DNA of 64,000 nucleotides from UBA7692 sp964650845 (GTDB lineage Bacteria; Bacteroidota; Bacteroidia; Chitinophagales; LD1). Numbering within the stretch: position 1 is the first letter of the stretch; the number at the start of each line of letters is the position of its first letter. Made by a program: the position numbers and the translations under genes. The stretch spans positions 14,475 through 78,474 of the forward strand of contig CAZYXR010000003.1 in assembly GCA_964650845.1 (NCBI GenBank). Direction: 5' to 3'. A model generated the notes under the pieces. The model was not told where the DNA came from and did not search any database. It was given only the letters and a program-made list of their open reading frames with translations. Shown here one piece after another: positions 62,056 through 64,000 of this stretch.

Positions 62056-62580
62056 ATGACCACTGAATTTTACATTAGCAAAAAAAAACTACTGAAAGGC
62101 ATGGGAGTAGCTGCTGTTTTTATTGCATTCGGGATTACAGTTTGTGCAGTGGCTTTGCACGATAGCCGTGGCGGTGGAGTAATGATGGCTGTTGGTATTG
62201 TGCCTGTGTTGGCAGGTGTTGTGACCGTTCTGCTAAACATTAAAAAGTGGAACGATAAAACACCCGCACTCGTATTCAGTCCGCAAGGAATTACTATCAA
62301 TGCCGCATCTTTTCACAACGGATTTATTCCGTGGAATGATGTGCAGATGATTTACGAAGAAATATTCAGACAATTGGTGATTATTGACTTGAAAGAACCG
62401 GAAAAGTATTTAAGCAAACAGCACCCCGTGAAACGTTTTATTTTAAAGCTGAACCAAAAACAATATGGTAAAATAGTTTACCTGTCGCCACATAATCTCG
62501 ACTGCACTTTTGATGAACTGCTGATGTGTTCTGTTGAAAGTTTTGACCGTTATTTATATGCTTCAAACAACCCTGCTTAA
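62056..62580 (+). CDS. STM3941-like membrane protein
   Basis: A 174-residue protein with two N-terminal hydrophobic helices (about 15-33 and 42-60) and a cytoplasmic PH-like domain (about 70-170; LVFSPQGITINAASFHNGFIPWNDVQMI). This layout is that of the STM3941 family, whose function is unknown. Such proteins are often found in accessory regions and near toxin- or immunity-type genes. It lies 122 bases after the tRNA-Leu gene and 2 bases before the next gene. Family assignment is from the G-I-x-W-x-D/E-I pattern and topology. Confidence 0.7.
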   Translation: MTTEFYISKKKLLKGMGVAAVFIAFGITVCAVALHDSRGGGVMMAVGIVPVLAGVVTVLLNIKKWNDKTPALVFSPQGITINAASFHNGFIPWNDVQMIYEEIFRQLVIIDLKEPEKYLSKQHPVKRFILKLNQKQYGKIVYLSPHNLDCTFDELLMCSVESFDRYLYASNNPA

Positions 62581-62582
62581 AA

Positions 62583-63827
62583 ATGGCATTATCATTTTCT
62601 CCACAGGAAATTGAAAGAATTGAAAGCGCGGATAACGAAATAAGGCAGCTTATTTCATCAAAAAATTATCGCGAAGCATTTGAAATTTATTTTCAAATAT
62701 TGGCAGGGAATGACGGAGGGAAGCACATCATTTCGGATATGTGTGATTATGAACGAGCGCTAAAAATTGTCCCGCTATTTTTTGATGATGCAAACCCCGC
62801 AAATACAAACAGCCAACTTACTGCCGCTGACAATAATTTTCTTTTGTGTGAATGGGGAATGGCAGCACATATTACCGGCAACCTTGATTTTGCCCAGCTT
62901 TGTTTCAGCTATTCCACTATTCTCTGCAACGACTACGGGCTTATGTTACACCTTTCGGTAACCCTTCAGAATCTGGGGCTGATATCTATTTCTCGCGGGT
63001 TGTTGCCCAAGGCAAAAGATAATCTTCAGGATTCGCTGCATCTGTTAAGCCATCAACAGCAACCCCGGGATTATATTACCTACACCACAGTCAATTCCAC
63101 CAGTGCCCTTGCCTATACCGCCTATTTGCTTGGCTATACAATTAAAGCGGAAGAACTGTTTGCAAACGCAAAACAAGAGCACGGGTCTGATTTCGGGTCG
63201 TTCAATGGATTGTTCGAAAGCGAATTTGTATGGGCGCGATATGGCAAGGAACGTGCTTTAGAGCATGTGAAAGCTGTGTTGGACCATTGTATAACAAACA
63301 ACCGCGAAAGAGATATGCACATGACCTATGCAACCTTGGGTCTGTTGCTGTTGCCCGCTGAGGTTACTTTGGCACAGGAACATTGGCACAAGGTAAACGC
63401 ATGGGCACTTCTAACGCAGGATATGGAGTGCAGACTGCGTTCATTAATGCTTAAATCTGAGATAGAATTTTGCTTGGGAAACTACGATACAGCAATAAAG
63501 CAAGCAGTTATCGGTTCAGAACTTGCAGAAGAGAAAGGTTTCGGTATTCACGCTGTGGTGTTTTTGCTGCAACTGTGCAAACTAAACCTTAAAATATCAA
63601 GCATTGAGGTAGCAGAAGAATATGCCAGCAAAGCTATAGAACGGGCATCGGCAGACGATTGTTGCAACAATTGGGCGATTGCAAACGGCAATTATCTGCT
63701 TGCAAAAGCCGCACACAACCCCCAATTGAAAACAAAGGCACNNNNNNNNNNGGTTGCTCATGATTTCATGGAGAAGATACATCATCCGCAATTAGATGAG
63801 GTGCGTGAACTTCTTTTAAATGGATAA
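62583..63827 (+). CDS. TPR-like helical repeat protein, interrupted by assembly gap
   Basis: A 414-residue protein (with the gap counted as 10 bases) that is almost all helical. Repeated helix pairs have TPR-like spacing (ADNEIRQLISSKNYREAFEIYFQIL, TLQNLGLISISRGLLPKAKDNLQDSL, LKSEIEFCLGNYDTAIKQAVIGSELA). The 10 N at 63742-63751 fall near the C-terminus; the open frame on both sides suggests a true gap of 3n+1 bases. It has no signal peptide and no enzymatic domain is visible. It starts 2 bases after the STM3941-like gene, so the two form one unit. CTG and other codons look more frequent than in the rest of the window, which could mean acquired DNA. The function is unknown. Confidence 0.7.
   Translation: MALSFSPQEIERIESADNEIRQLISSKNYREAFEIYFQILAGNDGGKHIISDMCDYERALKIVPLFFDDANPANTNSQLTAADNNFLLCEWGMAAHITGNLDFAQLCFSYSTILCNDYGLMLHLSVTLQNLGLISISRGLLPKAKDNLQDSLHLLSHQQQPRDYITYTTVNSTSALAYTAYLLGYTIKAEELFANAKQEHGSDFGSFNGLFESEFVWARYGKERALEHVKAVLDHCITNNRERDMHMTYATLGLLLLPAEVTLAQEHWHKVNAWALLTQDMECRLRSLMLKSEIEFCLGNYDTAIKQAVIGSELAEEKGFGIHAVVFLLQLCKLNLKISSIEVAEEYASKAIERASADDCCNNWAIANGNYLLAKAAHNPQLKTKAXXXXVAHDFMEKIHHPQLDEVRELLLNG
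63742..63751. other. Assembly gap (10 N)
   Basis: Ten N near the 3' end of the TPR-like gene. Confidence 0.95.
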
Positions 63828-63928
63828 TAAATATTGCATAGACAAACACACAGGTGAACCAACTTGAAAAAATTAAAAACTGGTGCTGACAATTAGGACA
63901 ACAATACTTCGGATAGACAGTAGCCCAG

Positions 63929-64000
63929 CCGCTAACATGGCGTTTGCAATAGCGGGGGTTCCGTGCTTCGCAGACACATTTGTGCAAGGTGGAAGTTCGG
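63929..64000. repeat. Fold-back/attC-like repeat, cut by the window end
   Basis: CCGCTA (63929-63934) and TAGCGG (63950-63955) are perfect complements. A run of short symmetric pieces (GTG ... CAC, CACA-TT-TGTG) follows up to the window end. The composition differs from the AT-rich spacers elsewhere and no credible gene covers it. It looks like the left part of a larger fold-back element; the rest lies outside the window. Confidence 0.4.

Noticed and set aside
63766..63987. A 73-codon open frame on the minus strand
   Set aside because: It runs across the N gap side, the TPR-like gene end and the fold-back element; cysteine- and arginine-rich composition without a family pattern looks accidental.

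Overview
The window looks like a chromosomal segment of a Bacteroidota bacterium, probably of the Chitinophagales/Sphingobacteriia type, taken from a draft or metagenome scaffold: there are four runs of exactly 10 N. The assignment rests on a PorZ-type protein and two proteins with gliding/type IX secretion (T9SS) C-terminal domains, a SurA/PpiC/lipoprotein trio, a PafA-type phosphatase, a mitochondrial-type aconitase, promoters of the Bacteroidota form (TTG, about 21 nt, TAnnTTTG), and almost no Shine-Dalgarno sequences. I see no transposase, phage or CRISPR genes. Gene density is high and no stretch above 300 bases lacks a gene.

Layout. 71-1242 (-): rsgA and a small membrane protein. 1409-3591 (+): a PadR repressor with a candidate operator over its own promoter, and its PspC partner, ending in two tandem terminators. 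3663-13509 (-): a polysaccharide cluster exported by an ABC transporter: DUF5989 microprotein, Wzm permease, Wzt ATPase with C-terminal sugar-binding-type extension, GT14-like transferase, RmlD-like reductase, four GT2s, a hexapeptide acyltransferase and a GT4. A UDP-glucuronate 4-epimerase-like gene lies just upstream (13619-14596). 14748-26130: two large secreted surface proteins flanking a CDGSH protein, a DUF2157/GDYXXLXY pair and a minus-strand operon (cvpA, pabA/trpG, hydrolase, CBS). 26273-32034 (-): a sphingosine-1-phosphate-lyase-like PLP enzyme, PafA-type phosphatase, cinA, a SPOR-like protein and deoC. 32085-35698 (+): porZ, an orphan paaD and a propeller-like secreted protein. 35759-40974: EEP-family nuclease/phosphatase, LpxH-like phosphoesterase, ALDH7, SxtJ-like protein, DUF1015. 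41153-47283: amt, PDH E2, a small secreted protein, rfbD, rfbC, PHP-type tyrosine phosphatase, EamA transporter. 47362-49629 (-): aconitase. 49879-54838 (+): periplasmic chaperone operon (PpiC, lipoprotein, beta-barrel, SurA). 54965-57367 (+): coiled-coil protein, zapA, a possible small RNA, rny. 57442-61773: VWA protein, DUF4838 protein, MDR oxidoreductase. 61851-64000: tRNA-Leu(GAG), an STM3941-like protein, a TPR-like protein and, at the edge, part of an inverted-repeat element.

Themes. The region is mostly about the cell envelope: polysaccharide synthesis and export, T9SS and its cargo, outer-membrane chaperones, and dTDP-rhamnose enzymes with a regulatory phosphatase. The least expected signals are non-coding. 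Seven-base tandem repeats lie in the signal-peptide part of three exported-protein genes, one of them beside a perfect 13-bp hairpin. Other structured elements lie before a lamin-tail surface protein, before the zapA operon and between zapA and rny. A fold-back repeat is cut by the window end.
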